A stretch of 64,000 nucleotides of DNA from Nesterenkonia alba DSM 19423 (GCF_000421745.1 NZ_ATXP01000007.1:62001-126000), one strand, 5' to 3'; counted from the first letter of the stretch, positions 42,436-52,012 are shown. Made by a program: numbers and translations. Notes: generated by a model not told the origin, from the letters alone.

Positions 42436-43596
42436 TCACTCGATGCGCCGGGCACCGGCCGAGGGCACCGCGACGAACGGACCCGGCTCGGTGTAGCCGG
42501 CTTGGGCGTAGGCATCCTGCACCGCTGCGGCGAGCCGGTCAGTGTCTCCGGTCCGCACGAGGGCGATCACACAGCCACCGAACCCGCCACCGGTGATTCG
42601 GGCGCCGTAGGCTCCGGCCTCCACCAGGGTCTCCTGGGCGAGGTCGACCTCCGGGACGGTCACCTCGTAGTCGTCCCGCAGCGAAGCGTGGGAGGCGCTC
42701 ATCAGTTCCCCGGCGGTGACCAGGTCACCGGCGGCCAGTGCCTGCCCGGTTTCCAGCACCCGTTGGTTTTCGGTGACCTGGTGGCGGACTCGCTTGCGCA
42801 GCACCTCGTCCTCAAGACGGGTGAGGACATCGCTGAGGGTCGGGGCACCGGGGTCGTTGAGTTCGCGCAGCTGGCCGATGCCCAGCAGCTCGGCGGCCTG
42901 CTGGCACTGTTGGTGGCGTGCGGCGTACTCCCCATCAACCAGCCGGTGCGGGGCCTTGGTGTCGACCACCAGGATCTGCGCACCTTCGGCGTTGAACGGC
43001 ACGATATCGGCCTCAAGGCTACGGTTGTCGAACTGCACCACGTGTCCTTCGCGGCCCAGCATGGCGATCATTTGGTCCATCAACCCGCAGGGCATGCCGA
43101 CAAAGTCGTTCTCTGCTCGCTGAGCGATCTGCGCCAAGGTGAGGGGGGCGACGTCGTGCCCGTTGAGCTCAGCGACTGCCAGCCCGGTGGAGCACTCAAG
43201 GGCCGCCGAAGAGGAGAGCCCCGCCCCCTGAGGCACCGCGGTCTCGATGACCAGGTCCGCCCCGGAGACTTCATACCCGGTCTGTTTCAGGGACCAGAAC
43301 ATGCCCAGCACATAGGCCGGCCAGCCCTGGACGGACTGCGGGTGCAAGGCTGCGACCTCGGCCTGGTGAGTCTCTCCGTTGTTCGCCGAGTGGACCCGGA
43401 TCACCCCGTCGTCGCGGCGGGCGGCCACCGCGTAGGTGGCGTGCGGTAGGGCGAAGGGCATGACGAACCCACCCTGGTAGTCGGTATGTTCTCCGATGAG
43501 GTTGACCCGGCCGGGGGCGGCCCACACGCCGTGGGGGTCACGTCCGTAGAGTTCGGTGAAGGTCTGCTTCAGCGCGGTGATGTCGACAGTGGGCAT
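42436..43596 (-). CDS. galK: Galactokinase
   Basis: A 386-residue GHMP kinase. The signature GRVNLIGEHTDYQGGFVMP is at the N-terminus, the ATP-binding PQGAGLSSSAALE in the middle and ARITGGGFGGCVIAL near the end, all diagnostic for GalK. It makes galactose-1-phosphate for GalT. ATG 43596 immediately follows the galT stop (TGAATG), so the genes are coupled. Confidence 0.97.
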   Translation of the reverse strand: MPTVDITALKQTFTELYGRDPHGVWAAPGRVNLIGEHTDYQGGFVMPFALPHATYAVAARRDDGVIRVHSANNGETHQAEVAALHPQSVQGWPAYVLGMFWSLKQTGYEVSGADLVIETAVPQGAGLSSSAALECSTGLAVAELNGHDVAPLTLAQIAQRAENDFVGMPCGLMDQMIAMLGREGHVVQFDNRSLEADIVPFNAEGAQILVVDTKAPHRLVDGEYAARHQQCQQAAELLGIGQLRELNDPGAPTLSDVLTRLEDEVLRKRVRHQVTENQRVLETGQALAAGDLVTAGELMSASHASLRDDYEVTVPEVDLAQETLVEAGAYGARITGGGFGGCVIALVRTGDTDRLAAAVQDAYAQAGYTEPGPFVAVPSAGARRIE

Positions 43597-44646
43597 TCAG
43601 GCGCTCACCTCGGCGTCGTCGGCGGTGATGGTGGTCTGGCGCAGCCGGGCGGCCATGTGCTCCGGGGGGATGTCATTGATGAAGACGCCCATCCCGGATT
43701 CGGAGCCGGCCAGGTATTTCAGTTTGTTGTCCGCCCGGCGGATGGAGAACAGTTGCAGGTGCAGGCGGAAGTCCCCTGTTGCGGAGGCCGGCGCCTGCTG
43801 CCAGCCGGAGATGTACGGCAGCGGGGTGGCGAAGAGCTTGTCCCCCCGGCGCAGCACGTCCAGGTAGAGGGTGGCGAAAGCGTCGCGTTCGGCCTCGGTG
43901 AGCTCCGGCAGGGTGCGAACGTCACGGTGCGGGTAGATGTGGATCTCCACCGGCCAGCGCGCCCATGAGGGCACAAACGCGGTCCAGTGCTCATTGCTGG
44001 CCACGATCCGTTCCCCTGCGGCCTGCTCGGCGGCCAGGGTGGTGGCGAAGAGGTCCTCACCTGTGGCCTCCCGGTGTGCCGCCGCCGAGGCGAGGATCTT
44101 TTCCGTGCGTGGGGTGATAAAGGGGTAGCCGTAGATCTGGCCGTGGGGGTGGTGCAGGGTCACCCCGATCTCCTCGCCGCGGTTTTCAAAGCAGTAGACC
44201 TGTTCCACCCCATAGTTGCCCAGCAGCGCTTCAGTCCGATCTGCCCAGGCGTCGACCACTGTGCGTAGCCGCCGGGTGTTCAGCTGCGCCAGGGAGGTGG
44301 TGTGCTCGGGGGTGAAACAGACGACTTCACATCGGCCGTGGCCCCCGGAGAAGGAGGGGAAACGATTTTCAAAGACGACGACGTCGTAGCTCGCCTGGGG
44401 CACCTCGGTGGGTCGGTCCTCTGTGGATGGGCAGAGCGGGCAACTGTCCGCTGCGGGTTTATGGGTGCGGTTCTGCCGGGCCGCAGCCACGGCGACGTAC
44501 TCGGCGAGGAACGGGTCCCAGCGCAGTTCAGAACCTCCACCGGCGTATTCGATATCCCGAGGGTCGACGACGGTGCGCTGCCTGGGTTCGTCGTCGTAGA
44601 AGAAGATCTCCCGGCCATCGGCCAGATTCGCCGTCGTCTTGTTCAT
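43597..44646 (-). CDS. galT: Galactose-1-phosphate uridylyltransferase
   Basis: A 349-residue HIT-superfamily enzyme. The zinc-site CPLCPS and active-site HHPHGQIYGYP are clear, and the C-terminal NIHIYPHRD-like segment reads VEIHIYPHRDVRTL. It transfers UMP from UDP-glucose to galactose-1-P in the Leloir pathway. GGGAG precedes ATG 44646 by 3-4 nt. The 88-bp gap to the lactonase gene contains no obvious promoter, so read-through from the De Ley-Doudoroff operon is possible. galE is not in this window. Confidence 0.97.
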   Translation of the reverse strand: MNKTTANLADGREIFFYDDEPRQRTVVDPRDIEYAGGGSELRWDPFLAEYVAVAAARQNRTHKPAADSCPLCPSTEDRPTEVPQASYDVVVFENRFPSFSGGHGRCEVVCFTPEHTTSLAQLNTRRLRTVVDAWADRTEALLGNYGVEQVYCFENRGEEIGVTLHHPHGQIYGYPFITPRTEKILASAAAHREATGEDLFATTLAAEQAAGERIVASNEHWTAFVPSWARWPVEIHIYPHRDVRTLPELTEAERDAFATLYLDVLRRGDKLFATPLPYISGWQQAPASATGDFRLHLQLFSIRRADNKLKYLAGSESGMGVFINDIPPEHMAARLRQTTITADDAEVSA

Positions 44647-44734
44647 GTCTCCCTCAGCTGGTGGTGGCGGTACGAGGCAGGTCCGGTCCTTCAGCGGTGC
44701 ACAGACCCCGCATAAGCATGCCAGCTTCGGTGGC

Positions 44735-45724
44735 TCAGGTCACGTCTATTGCGCCCAACCCGTAGACCGGGGTGCTGATGCCGGCCACGGTGACCGGTGC
44801 GGTGAGCACCCGACCGTCGTGCGCAGCGGAGGTCTCCAGACCGATGGCGGCGGTAGTCACCAGCGCCCGGTACGGGGGTTCGGCGGTGAGCGCCACACTG
44901 GTGGGTTGCCGCGCCGGGACAGGAATCCGCTCCAGCAGGTCACCGGTGGGGCTGTACCGGTGCAGGCAGGCGGCACCCCAGACTGCGGACCAGAGGCAGC
45001 CTTGAGCATCGACAGTCATTCCATCGGGGCCGCCCTCTTCCACTTGAACGAAAGGCCGTGGTGCGCTGAGGCTGCCAGTGGCGGGGTCGACATCGTAGGT
45101 TGTGATCTGGCCAGTGGGAGTATCCGCTAAGTACATGGTGCGCCCGTCGGGACTGAAAGCCGGCCCGTTGGGGATCGACATGTCCTCCAGGACGATCTCG
45201 ACGCCGCCGTCGGGGTCCAGACGGGCCAGGAAGCCCTGCCCCTCGTCGCCCTCGTAGGCCATGGCTCCGACCCAGAAGCGGCCGTGCGGATCGGCGACGG
45301 CGTCGTTGACGCGCAGCTCGGGCTGGGCCTGACGCTCCGCCGGGGAGGCCAGCACCTCGGACTCCTGCAGGACGCCGTCCTCGGCGCGCAGCAGCGAGAG
45401 CCCCTTCCCGAGGGCGGCGACCCAGGTGCTCTCCTCCCAGCTCCCGGCTCTGCCCGACCGCAGGGCGACAGCACCCAGCGGACGGTCCAGCTCTGCGCGC
45501 AGGGTCAGCTGGGCGTCCGGCTCGCCCAATGTGCTGAAGAGCCGGCCCCGCAGCAGGTCCACGCAGACGAAGCCGCCGGGGCCCTCGGAGGCCGGACCGA
45601 GGTACCGAGCGCCCTCACCGAGCTGCCAGCGGCGCTGGTCCACTGGCTCCCAGCTGCCGGCGACCACAGAGCCCTCGGCCTGGTTCTGACCCGGGCGCTT
45701 CTGATCCGTCACGTTCTCGCTCAT
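44735..45724 (-). CDS. SMP-30/gluconolactonase-type sugar lactonase (probable galactonolactonase)
   Basis: A 329-residue six-bladed beta-propeller of the SMP-30/LRE family. Metal ligands are visible in LRVNDAVADPHGRFWVGA, DMSIPNGPAFSPDG and GGPDGMTVDAQGCLWSA, with an N-terminal GEGARYLGP segment. It would hydrolyse galactono-lactone made by the SDR dehydrogenase. Last gene of the oxidative galactose operon; its start overlaps the kinase stop by four bases. The 3' part seems less GC-rich than the 5' part. Confidence 0.85.
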   Translation of the reverse strand: MSENVTDQKRPGQNQAEGSVVAGSWEPVDQRRWQLGEGARYLGPASEGPGGFVCVDLLRGRLFSTLGEPDAQLTLRAELDRPLGAVALRSGRAGSWEESTWVAALGKGLSLLRAEDGVLQESEVLASPAERQAQPELRVNDAVADPHGRFWVGAMAYEGDEGQGFLARLDPDGGVEIVLEDMSIPNGPAFSPDGRTMYLADTPTGQITTYDVDPATGSLSAPRPFVQVEEGGPDGMTVDAQGCLWSAVWGAACLHRYSPTGDLLERIPVPARQPTSVALTAEPPYRALVTTAAIGLETSAAHDGRVLTAPVTVAGISTPVYGLGAIDVT

Positions 45725-46677
45725 CGGATGCTCTCTCCTTCGTCGACGTCGAGCAGGGCAAGCTCCTCCCGTGTCGGCAGGCCCTCCCAGTCTCCCGCGC
45801 TGGCCACCGCGAAGGCCCCGAGCGTCGCCCCGCGCGCCAGGCGCTGGTCCACCTCACATCCGTCCAGCACCCCGGAGAGATAGCCCGCACTGAAGGCGTC
45901 CCCGGCACCGATGGTGTCCACCACCTGCACCCGCCGCGCCGGCACGGAGACCTCGCCCTCACGGGTCAGCGCAGAGGCTCCTGCCGCGCCGCGCTTGGTC
46001 ACCACCTCGCCCACCCCGGCCTCCAGGAGCTCCTCCGGCTCGGCGGCCACCAGCTCCAGCTCGTCCTCGGAGGCGATGACGACGTCGGCCCGGCGGGCGA
46101 GATCCCGCAGCATGGGCCGGGCCTGATCCCGGCTCCAGAGCCTGCCGCGGAAGTTCACGTCCACGCTGACCAGCGCACCCTGTCCGCGTGCACCGGCCAC
46201 CAGGTCGCTCAGCGCCTCCCGGGCCGCACCAGAGAGTGCGGCAGTGATGCCGGTGACGTGCACGATCCTGGGCCTCAGGGCAAGCGCAGGCTCGATGTCC
46301 CCGGCGTTCCACCGGGATCCGGCCGAGCCGGCCCGGTGATACTCCACGCGGGTGAGGTCCGCCAGACGCCGCTCAAAGAGCAGCAGCCCCGTCCCGGCCT
46401 CCGGGTCCCGGGCCACGGTGCTGGTGTCCACGCCCTCCGCACGCAGGGTGCGCAGGATCAGCTCGGCGGACTCATCGGGCCCCAGCCGGCCGGACCAGGC
46501 CGCACGATGGCCCAGCCGCGCCAGGCCGATCGCCAGGTTGCTCTCCGCCCCGGCCACGGTGATCTGGGCCGGACCGCCCAGCCGCAGAGGCCCTGCGCAG
46601 CGCACCGCCGTCATGGTCTCGCCCACGGTGAGCACGTCGATGCCGTCGGATCCTTCGGCCACAGATGCGCCGCTCAC
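45721..46677 (-). CDS. PfkB-family 2-keto-3-deoxy sugar-acid kinase
   Basis: A 318-residue ribokinase-family protein. The N-terminal glycine motif region reads VTVGETMTAVRC and VAGAESNLAIGLARLG, SVDVNFRGRLWS lies mid-protein, and the anion-hole/catalytic DTIGAGDAFSAGYLSG is at the C-terminus. In this operon it would phosphorylate 2-keto-3-deoxygalactonate. KDG kinase specificity is the alternative. Four-base overlaps with both neighbours. Confidence 0.86.
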   Translation of the reverse strand: MSGASVAEGSDGIDVLTVGETMTAVRCAGPLRLGGPAQITVAGAESNLAIGLARLGHRAAWSGRLGPDESAELILRTLRAEGVDTSTVARDPEAGTGLLLFERRLADLTRVEYHRAGSAGSRWNAGDIEPALALRPRIVHVTGITAALSGAAREALSDLVAGARGQGALVSVDVNFRGRLWSRDQARPMLRDLARRADVVIASEDELELVAAEPEELLEAGVGEVVTKRGAAGASALTREGEVSVPARRVQVVDTIGAGDAFSAGYLSGVLDGCEVDQRLARGATLGAFAVASAGDWEGLPTREELALLDVDEGESIR

Positions 46678-47303
46678 CGCGCCACAGCCCGCAGGAACTC
46701 TGCGGCACGGGCCTGCAGACCTTCGAGGCTGCCGCCGTCGGGCGCGTCGCCGCAGAGCGGGCTGGCCACCCCGACGGCGAGCGCGCCGTGCGCGAGATAG
46801 CCCGGCACGTCCTCCGCCCCGACTCCGCCGACCGGGATCAGCGGGACCTCCGGGAACGGCCCGCGCAGGTCCTTCAGATAGCCGGGACCGAACCGCCCTG
46901 CGGGGAAGATCTTGACCGCATCCGCTCCCTGCTCCACTGCGCTGAGCACCTCGGTGGGGGTCAGTGCCCCGGCCAGCACCGGCACCTGGGCAGAGACCGC
47001 ATACGGCACCGAGGGCGCCAGGGCCGGGGTCACGATATAGCCGGCCCCGTGCTCCAGAGCGGCGTCGACCTCGGCCGCGGTGAGCACCGTGCCGGCACCG
47101 ATCTCGACCTCACGGCCCGCCTGCCGGGTGACCTCTCGGAGGACCTGGAGTGCCCCGGCGCTGGTCAGCGAGATCTCGAAGAACCGAACGCCCGCCTCGG
47201 CGAGCGCCAGCGCCGAGGCGATGCTGGCCTCCGGGTCGCTGCCCCGGATGATGCCGAGCAGCCGGTGATCGCCCAACCGGTCGATGAAGCTCTGCTGTGT
47301 CAT
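46674..47303 (-). CDS. 2-keto-3-deoxy-6-phosphogalactonate/gluconate aldolase
   Basis: A 209-residue class I KDPG-type aldolase. The catalytic glutamate region VRFFEISLTSAGAL, phosphate-binding GAGTVLTAAEV and Schiff-base lysine DAVKIFPAGRFGPGYL are all present. ATG 47303 follows GAGGAG by 6 nt. It splits the phosphorylated keto-deoxy acid to pyruvate and glyceraldehyde-3-P. Assignment to the galactonate form rests on DgoD and the kinase next to it. Confidence 0.9.
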   Translation of the reverse strand: MTQQSFIDRLGDHRLLGIIRGSDPEASIASALALAEAGVRFFEISLTSAGALQVLREVTRQAGREVEIGAGTVLTAAEVDAALEHGAGYIVTPALAPSVPYAVSAQVPVLAGALTPTEVLSAVEQGADAVKIFPAGRFGPGYLKDLRGPFPEVPLIPVGGVGAEDVPGYLAHGALAVGVASPLCGDAPDGGSLEGLQARAAEFLRAVAR

Positions 47304-47313
47304 GGCCTTCTCC

Positions 47314-48462
47314 TCACCACTCCGCGAAGGAGCCGTCGGGGTGCTCCCAGACCGGGTTGCGCCAGCTGCCGCCGCGGGCGTCGGCGGCCCGCACGGCCTC
47401 CTCATCGACCTCCACCCCCAGGCCGGGGGCGTCCCACCGCTGGATCCAGCCGTCGGGGAACTGCAGCGGGGCGGTGTCGAGCACGTAGTCCAGGGGCTGG
47501 GCCGCGCCGTCGTTGTAATGGATGCCGATGGACTGCTCCTGGATCAGGAAGTTCGGCGTGGCGAAGTCCACCTGCAGGCAGGAGGCCAGTGCCAGCGGCC
47601 CCAGCGGGCAGTGCGGGGCGAACAGCGCGCCGTGCATCTCTGCCAGGGCGGCGATGCGCCGAGACTCGGAGATCCCTCCGGCATGGGAGAGGTCTGGCTG
47701 GACGACGGCGACGCCGGCCTCGAGCACCGGCTGGAAGCTGACCCGGTCGTAGAGCCGCTCCCCGGTGGCCAGCGGGATGGTGGTGGAGGCGGCCAGCGCC
47801 GGCAGCCGGGAGCCGAGCTCCGGGAGGACCGGCTCCTCCACGAAGAGCGGGGAGACCGGCTCCAGGGCGTGCAGCAGCCTGCGGGCGTCGGCCGGACCGA
47901 CCCTGCCGTGGAAGTCCAGGGCGATGCCGAAGTCCTCACCGACCGCCTCCCGCACCGCCTCGGCACGCTCGACCACCTCGCGGATGCTGGGGGCTGCGGC
48001 GATGCGGTCCCACCGGCCGGTGGCGTTCATCTTCACCGCGGTCAGCCCGGCCTCGGCCTGCCGCCGCGCGGAGTCGGCGACCCCGGCCGGGTCGTCCCCA
48101 CCGATCCAGCCGTACATACGGACCCTGTCCCGCACCGGGCCGCCGAGAAGCACGTGCACGGGCACGCCGAGGGACTTGCCCAGGATGTCCCAGAGCGCCT
48201 GGTCCAGCCCGGAGACCGCGCTGGAGAGGATCGGTCCGCCGCGGTAGAAGCCCGCCTTGGTCATCTTCTGCCAATGGCGCTCGATCTGCCGAGGGTCCTG
48301 GCCGATGAGCATCTCGGACAGCTCTCCGACGGCGGCGCGCACCGTCTCCGAGCGGCCCTCGATCACGGGCTCGCCCCAGCCGACGATGCCCTCATCGGTC
48401 TCCACACGGCAGAAGACCCACCGCGGCGGCACGGAGAATGTCTCGATCCTGGTGATCTTCAT
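47314..48462 (-). CDS. dgoD: D-galactonate dehydratase
   Basis: A 382-residue enolase-superfamily enzyme, the same length as E. coli DgoD. The catalytic lysine/asparagine segment AVKMNATGRWD, the DFHGR aspartate/histidine pair, metal ligands EEPVLPE and ATGERLYDR, and the histidine in APHCPLGPLALA match the galactonate dehydratase pattern. It makes 2-keto-3-deoxygalactonate. Its ATG overlaps the GntR stop (ATGA). Confidence 0.94.
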   Translation of the reverse strand: MKITRIETFSVPPRWVFCRVETDEGIVGWGEPVIEGRSETVRAAVGELSEMLIGQDPRQIERHWQKMTKAGFYRGGPILSSAVSGLDQALWDILGKSLGVPVHVLLGGPVRDRVRMYGWIGGDDPAGVADSARRQAEAGLTAVKMNATGRWDRIAAAPSIREVVERAEAVREAVGEDFGIALDFHGRVGPADARRLLHALEPVSPLFVEEPVLPELGSRLPALAASTTIPLATGERLYDRVSFQPVLEAGVAVVQPDLSHAGGISESRRIAALAEMHGALFAPHCPLGPLALASCLQVDFATPNFLIQEQSIGIHYNDGAAQPLDYVLDTAPLQFPDGWIQRWDAPGLGVEVDEEAVRAADARGGSWRNPVWEHPDGSFAEW

Positions 48463-49178
48463 GCTTTCTCTCCTCGCTCGTCGCCCAGCACGCGGGTGAC
48501 GTCTTCGACGCTCTGCTCCAGCAGCGACATCGCCGCATCGGCGGCCTGCATGGGCTCTCGGGCCACGATCGCCTCGACCACCCGCTGGTGGGAGGGGACC
48601 GGATCGGCGACCTTGTGATCGTGGACGAGCTGATCGCGGACCATCAGGGCAGGCTCCACGAAGACCCTCATCTGGGCGAAGAGCTCGTTGCCGGTGGCGC
48701 GCAGCAGCACCTGGTGGAACACGAGGTCGGCGCGGGCGGCTTCGTCGGCGCTGCCGCCGCGGGCGGCCTTCATCCCTTCCAGCGCCTCCTGCAGCGCGGC
48801 GACGTCCTCCTCCGTGCGGCGCTCGGCGGCCAGTGCGGCGGCCCGGGGCTCGATGGCGGTCCTGACCTCGGCGAGGTCCCGCAGCACCGCCTCGGAGTCT
48901 CCCACGGTCTGCCGCCAGCGCAGCACGTCGCTGTCCAGGGCGTTCCACTCAGAGCGGGGGCGTACGAAGGTGCCCTTCTTCTGACGGGCGTCCAGCAGCC
49001 CCTTGGCCATCAGCACCTTGATCGCCTCCCGCAGCGAGGTCAGCGAGAGGTCGAGCTCCTGGCCGATCTCCTGCAGGTCCAGGACCTCTCCGGGAGCGAT
49101 GCTCCCGTTGACGATCCGGGCACCCAGCAGCTCCACGGTGCTGCCGTGCACACCTCGTCCCTTATAGCCGCTCACCAC
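48459..49178 (-). CDS. FadR-type GntR regulator of the galactonate operon
   Basis: A 239-residue GntR-family regulator. The winged helix (LDLQEIGQELDLSLTSLREA with IKVLMAKGLL) precedes an all-helical FCD effector domain with metal-type histidines (DLVFHQVLLRATGNELF, SHQRVVEAIV). Translation starts at one of two adjacent GTG codons at 49178. It probably represses the operon in the absence of galactonate or KDGal, as DgoR does. The paired sites at 49975 and 55292 are its likely operators. Confidence 0.88.
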   Translation of the reverse strand: MVSGYKGRGVHGSTVELLGARIVNGSIAPGEVLDLQEIGQELDLSLTSLREAIKVLMAKGLLDARQKKGTFVRPRSEWNALDSDVLRWRQTVGDSEAVLRDLAEVRTAIEPRAAALAAERRTEEDVAALQEALEGMKAARGGSADEAARADLVFHQVLLRATGNELFAQMRVFVEPALMVRDQLVHDHKVADPVPSHQRVVEAIVAREPMQAADAAMSLLEQSVEDVTRVLGDERGEKA

Positions 49179-49212
49179 TGTCTCTTCAGCTCCTCACACA
49201 CGTTCTGCTCGC

Positions 49213-49938
49213 TCATGCCGAGTCCTTGGTGATGCTCCAGCCGCCGTCGACGGCGACCGTGGCCCCGGTCATGTAGGAGGACTTCTCCGAGAGGAGGAAG
49301 GCGATCACCTCGGCGACCTCCTCCGGCTCCCCCAGTCTGCCCAATGCGGTCTGGGCCGCGCTGTGTTCCCTCTGGTCCTCGGTCACCCTGTCCCACTGCG
49401 CTGTGCGGATGGGGCCCGGGGTGACACAGTTGACCCGCACCTGCGAGCCGTACTGCGCGGCCAGCTGACGGGTGAGCCCGGTCTGCCCCGCCTTGGAGGC
49501 TGCATAGCCGGGGACGTCGGGCAGCCCGAAGTGGGCGTGCACCGAGGAGACGATGACGACGCCGCCCCTTCCCTCGCGCAGATCCGGCAGGCAGGCGCGT
49601 ACCCCGTGGAAGGCCCCGGTGAGGTTGACGTCGAGCTGACGCTGCCATGACTCCGGGGTCATCTCATGCAGAGGCGTGACATCGGTGGCCAGCGCGTTGA
49701 GCACCAGCGCACCGACCGGGCCGAGCTCCTCACGCACCTCGCCGACCAGCCGCTGCCAGTCGGGCGCGGAGGCGACGTCGGCCGCCCATCCCCTCGCACC
49801 GGCGCCCAGGGCAGAGGCGCGCTCGGCCACCAGGGGGTCGACATCGGTCAGCGCCACCTGCCAGCCTGCGGCATGCAGGGTCTGCGCGGTGGCCAGGCCG
49901 ATCCCGCGGGCGGCACCGGTCACGACTGCCGTAGGCAT
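49213..49938 (-). CDS. Short-chain dehydrogenase, probable galactose dehydrogenase
   Basis: A 241-residue classical SDR with cofactor motif TGAARGIG, active-site serine VIVSSVHAH and YAASKAG. ATG 49938 follows AAGGAG by 7 nt. It heads the operon SDR-GntR-DgoD-aldolase-kinase-lactonase, which in order makes a full De Ley-Doudoroff route if this enzyme oxidises D-galactose to the lactone. Other sugar substrates cannot be excluded. Confidence 0.85.
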   Translation of the reverse strand: MPTAVVTGAARGIGLATAQTLHAAGWQVALTDVDPLVAERASALGAGARGWAADVASAPDWQRLVGEVREELGPVGALVLNALATDVTPLHEMTPESWQRQLDVNLTGAFHGVRACLPDLREGRGGVVIVSSVHAHFGLPDVPGYAASKAGQTGLTRQLAAQYGSQVRVNCVTPGPIRTAQWDRVTEDQREHSAAQTALGRLGEPEEVAEVIAFLLSEKSSYMTGATVAVDGGWSITKDSA

Positions 49939-49974
49939 GGGCCATCTCCTTCCTAGGACCTGCTCCACTGTAGG

Positions 49975-49991
49975 CCTATTTAATGATTTAT
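49975..49991. promoter_or_regulatory. Operator CCTATTT..GATTTAT upstream of the oxidative galactose operon
   Basis: The 17-mer CCTATTTAATGATTTAT lies 36 bp upstream of the SDR start and overlaps the last codon of the GH36 gene. It matches 15 of 17 positions with the sequence at 55292-55308 before the SBP operon. The GntR regulator in this operon is the likely binder. Confidence 0.55.
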
Positions 49992-52012
49992 GCGCTCCGC
50001 GGCAGCAGGACGGCGTCACAGTCCCCCCACCGCCATCGGATCGGCACCGGCGGCATGCTCCGGCCGGCCTCCCCCTTCAGGGGGAGCTCCACCGGCTCGG
50101 GCCCGCCGGGCCGCCTGTAGGCCAGGACGAAGACCGCCTCCTCACCGGTGTACTGCACCGCGCAGAACTCCCCGGCGGGGTCGCCGTGGCGGTGCACGGT
50201 CCCCTCGAAGACCGTGGCGCGGGCCTGCTTGTAGAGCTCCACGAGCTCACGTGCCCTGCCCAGGGCAGCCTCGTCCCAGCCCAGCAGGTCCGCCCCGATG
50301 CCGAGCACCCCGGCCATCGCCACGGCGAACCGGAACTCCAGGCTCGCGGGATCCCGGTCGAGCACATCGGGCTCGTCGGTCACCCAGGAGCTCATCACCC
50401 AGCTGGGGAAGGCGCCCAGGAAGCCGTGCTGCACGGCAAGCCTGTCCCGCGGTCCCGTCTCGTCGCTGGGCCAGACCACATCGGTGCGGGCGAGCACCTC
50501 GTGATCGATCCTGCCTCCACCTCCGGCACATCCTTCCACGGTCACCTGAGGGAACTCCCGGCGGATCATCTCCAGGATCCGGTAGTAGGCCCGGGTGTGC
50601 CGCCAGGACCAGTCGTCCCCGCCAGGGGCCGACTGCCCGCCGTCCTCGATGGAACGGTTCATGTCCCACTTCAGATAGGTGATGTCGTACCGGGAGAGGA
50701 GGCCGCGCAGCATGTCCGTCGCCCAGTCCTCGACCTCCGGGCGGCCCAGGTCCAGCATGTACTGGTTCCGCAGGGTGCGCAGGGGCCGGCCTCGGACCTG
50801 ATGGACCCACTCGGGGTGGGCGCGGTACAGGTCGCTGTCCGGGTTGACCGCCTCCGGCTCCACCCAGAGGCCGAACCGCATCCCGCGTGCCTGCACTCCG
50901 TGGATCAGCTCCTCCAGGCCTCGCGGGAACTTCTGGGAGTCCACCTCCCAGTCGCCCAGTCCGGCCCGGTCCGAGGTCCTGCCTCGGAACCACCCGTCGT
51001 CGACCACGAAGACCTCTGCGCCGATGTCGGCGGCGGCCTGGGCCAGCCGCAGCTGGTGGTCCACCTCCACGTCGAAGCCGGTGGCGTACCAGGAGTTGCA
51101 GACCACCGGACGATGCTCGGGACCGGTGCTACGGCTCAGACTGCGCTGATAGCGGTGCCACTCCTGGGCCACCGCGTCGGCGTCTCCGCGGACCTGGAGA
51201 CCGGCCAGCACCGGGGTGCTCAGCGATTCCCCGGGGCCCAGGGTGAGCACGCCGGACTCGTCGTCGGGCCCTCCTGCGATGCGTATCCGGCCGGTGAACG
51301 GCGGCGCATCGGCGCTCATCCGCCAGGAGCCGCTCCACCCCAGCGCCGCCGAATGGGCGAGCTGCGGGTCCCGGCCGCCGCGCACCGTCATGACCGGGGC
51401 GTAGGTGTGCGAGGTGATGCCCTGCCGGCTGCCGATGCTCAGCGTGCCGGCGCCCAGCTGCACCTGTGCCTGTCCGTACTCCCGGGACCAGGCCCCGTGG
51501 AGCAGGTCCACCGTCGCCCCCTGGCCGCCGGGCACCTCGAAGGCCCCGCCCCAGGCGCGCAGCAGCTCCAGATCGGTCTCGCCGGTGTTGCGCAGCACCG
51601 TCCACTTCTCCACGACCTCGTGCTGGGGCCGGGTGCGGAGGTGCAGCTCGACCTGCAGACCTATGAGGGGGTCGGCCAGCGGGCAGATCAGATGACCTTC
51701 GTCGAGGACGACCTCGCCGTCGAGCTCGAGACGGGCCCCACGCAGCCCGTCGGCTCTGCGGACCACGAGCTCGGCGCTGTGCACCGAGCGCGTGCCCAGG
51801 GCGGTGGCCTCCAGGGGCAGGAGGTCCAGAGGGTCCTCGAAGGAGGTGCTGCGGCGGGGCAGCCGCGCCTCGCCGGCGGCCTGTCCCGCCTCCCCCCAAT
51901 GCAGCAGCACCAGACCCCTGCGCTCGGGCGCGAGGCCCACCACATACTCCCCGGAGCGGGTGGCCAGCCGCCATGCCTCAAGGCCGTGCTGCTCGATGTC
52001 CTGGCCGCTCAT
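49988..52012 (-). CDS. GH36 alpha-galactosidase
   Basis: A 674-residue family 36 enzyme without signal peptide. The N-terminal beta-supersandwich precedes a TIM barrel with VVCNSWYATGFDV, VFVVDDGWFRGR, the nucleophile aspartate in YLKWDMNRSIED, VEGCAGGGGRIDHEV and the acid/base region WPSDETGPRDRL. It releases alpha-linked galactose from imported raffinose-type oligosaccharides or galactosides, feeding the adjacent galactose oxidation operon. Its ATG overlaps the permease stop (ATGA). Confidence 0.95.
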   Translation of the reverse strand: MSGQDIEQHGLEAWRLATRSGEYVVGLAPERRGLVLLHWGEAGQAAGEARLPRRSTSFEDPLDLLPLEATALGTRSVHSAELVVRRADGLRGARLELDGEVVLDEGHLICPLADPLIGLQVELHLRTRPQHEVVEKWTVLRNTGETDLELLRAWGGAFEVPGGQGATVDLLHGAWSREYGQAQVQLGAGTLSIGSRQGITSHTYAPVMTVRGGRDPQLAHSAALGWSGSWRMSADAPPFTGRIRIAGGPDDESGVLTLGPGESLSTPVLAGLQVRGDADAVAQEWHRYQRSLSRSTGPEHRPVVCNSWYATGFDVEVDHQLRLAQAAADIGAEVFVVDDGWFRGRTSDRAGLGDWEVDSQKFPRGLEELIHGVQARGMRFGLWVEPEAVNPDSDLYRAHPEWVHQVRGRPLRTLRNQYMLDLGRPEVEDWATDMLRGLLSRYDITYLKWDMNRSIEDGGQSAPGGDDWSWRHTRAYYRILEMIRREFPQVTVEGCAGGGGRIDHEVLARTDVVWPSDETGPRDRLAVQHGFLGAFPSWVMSSWVTDEPDVLDRDPASLEFRFAVAMAGVLGIGADLLGWDEAALGRARELVELYKQARATVFEGTVHRHGDPAGEFCAVQYTGEEAVFVLAYRRPGGPEPVELPLKGEAGRSMPPVPIRWRWGDCDAVLLPRSA

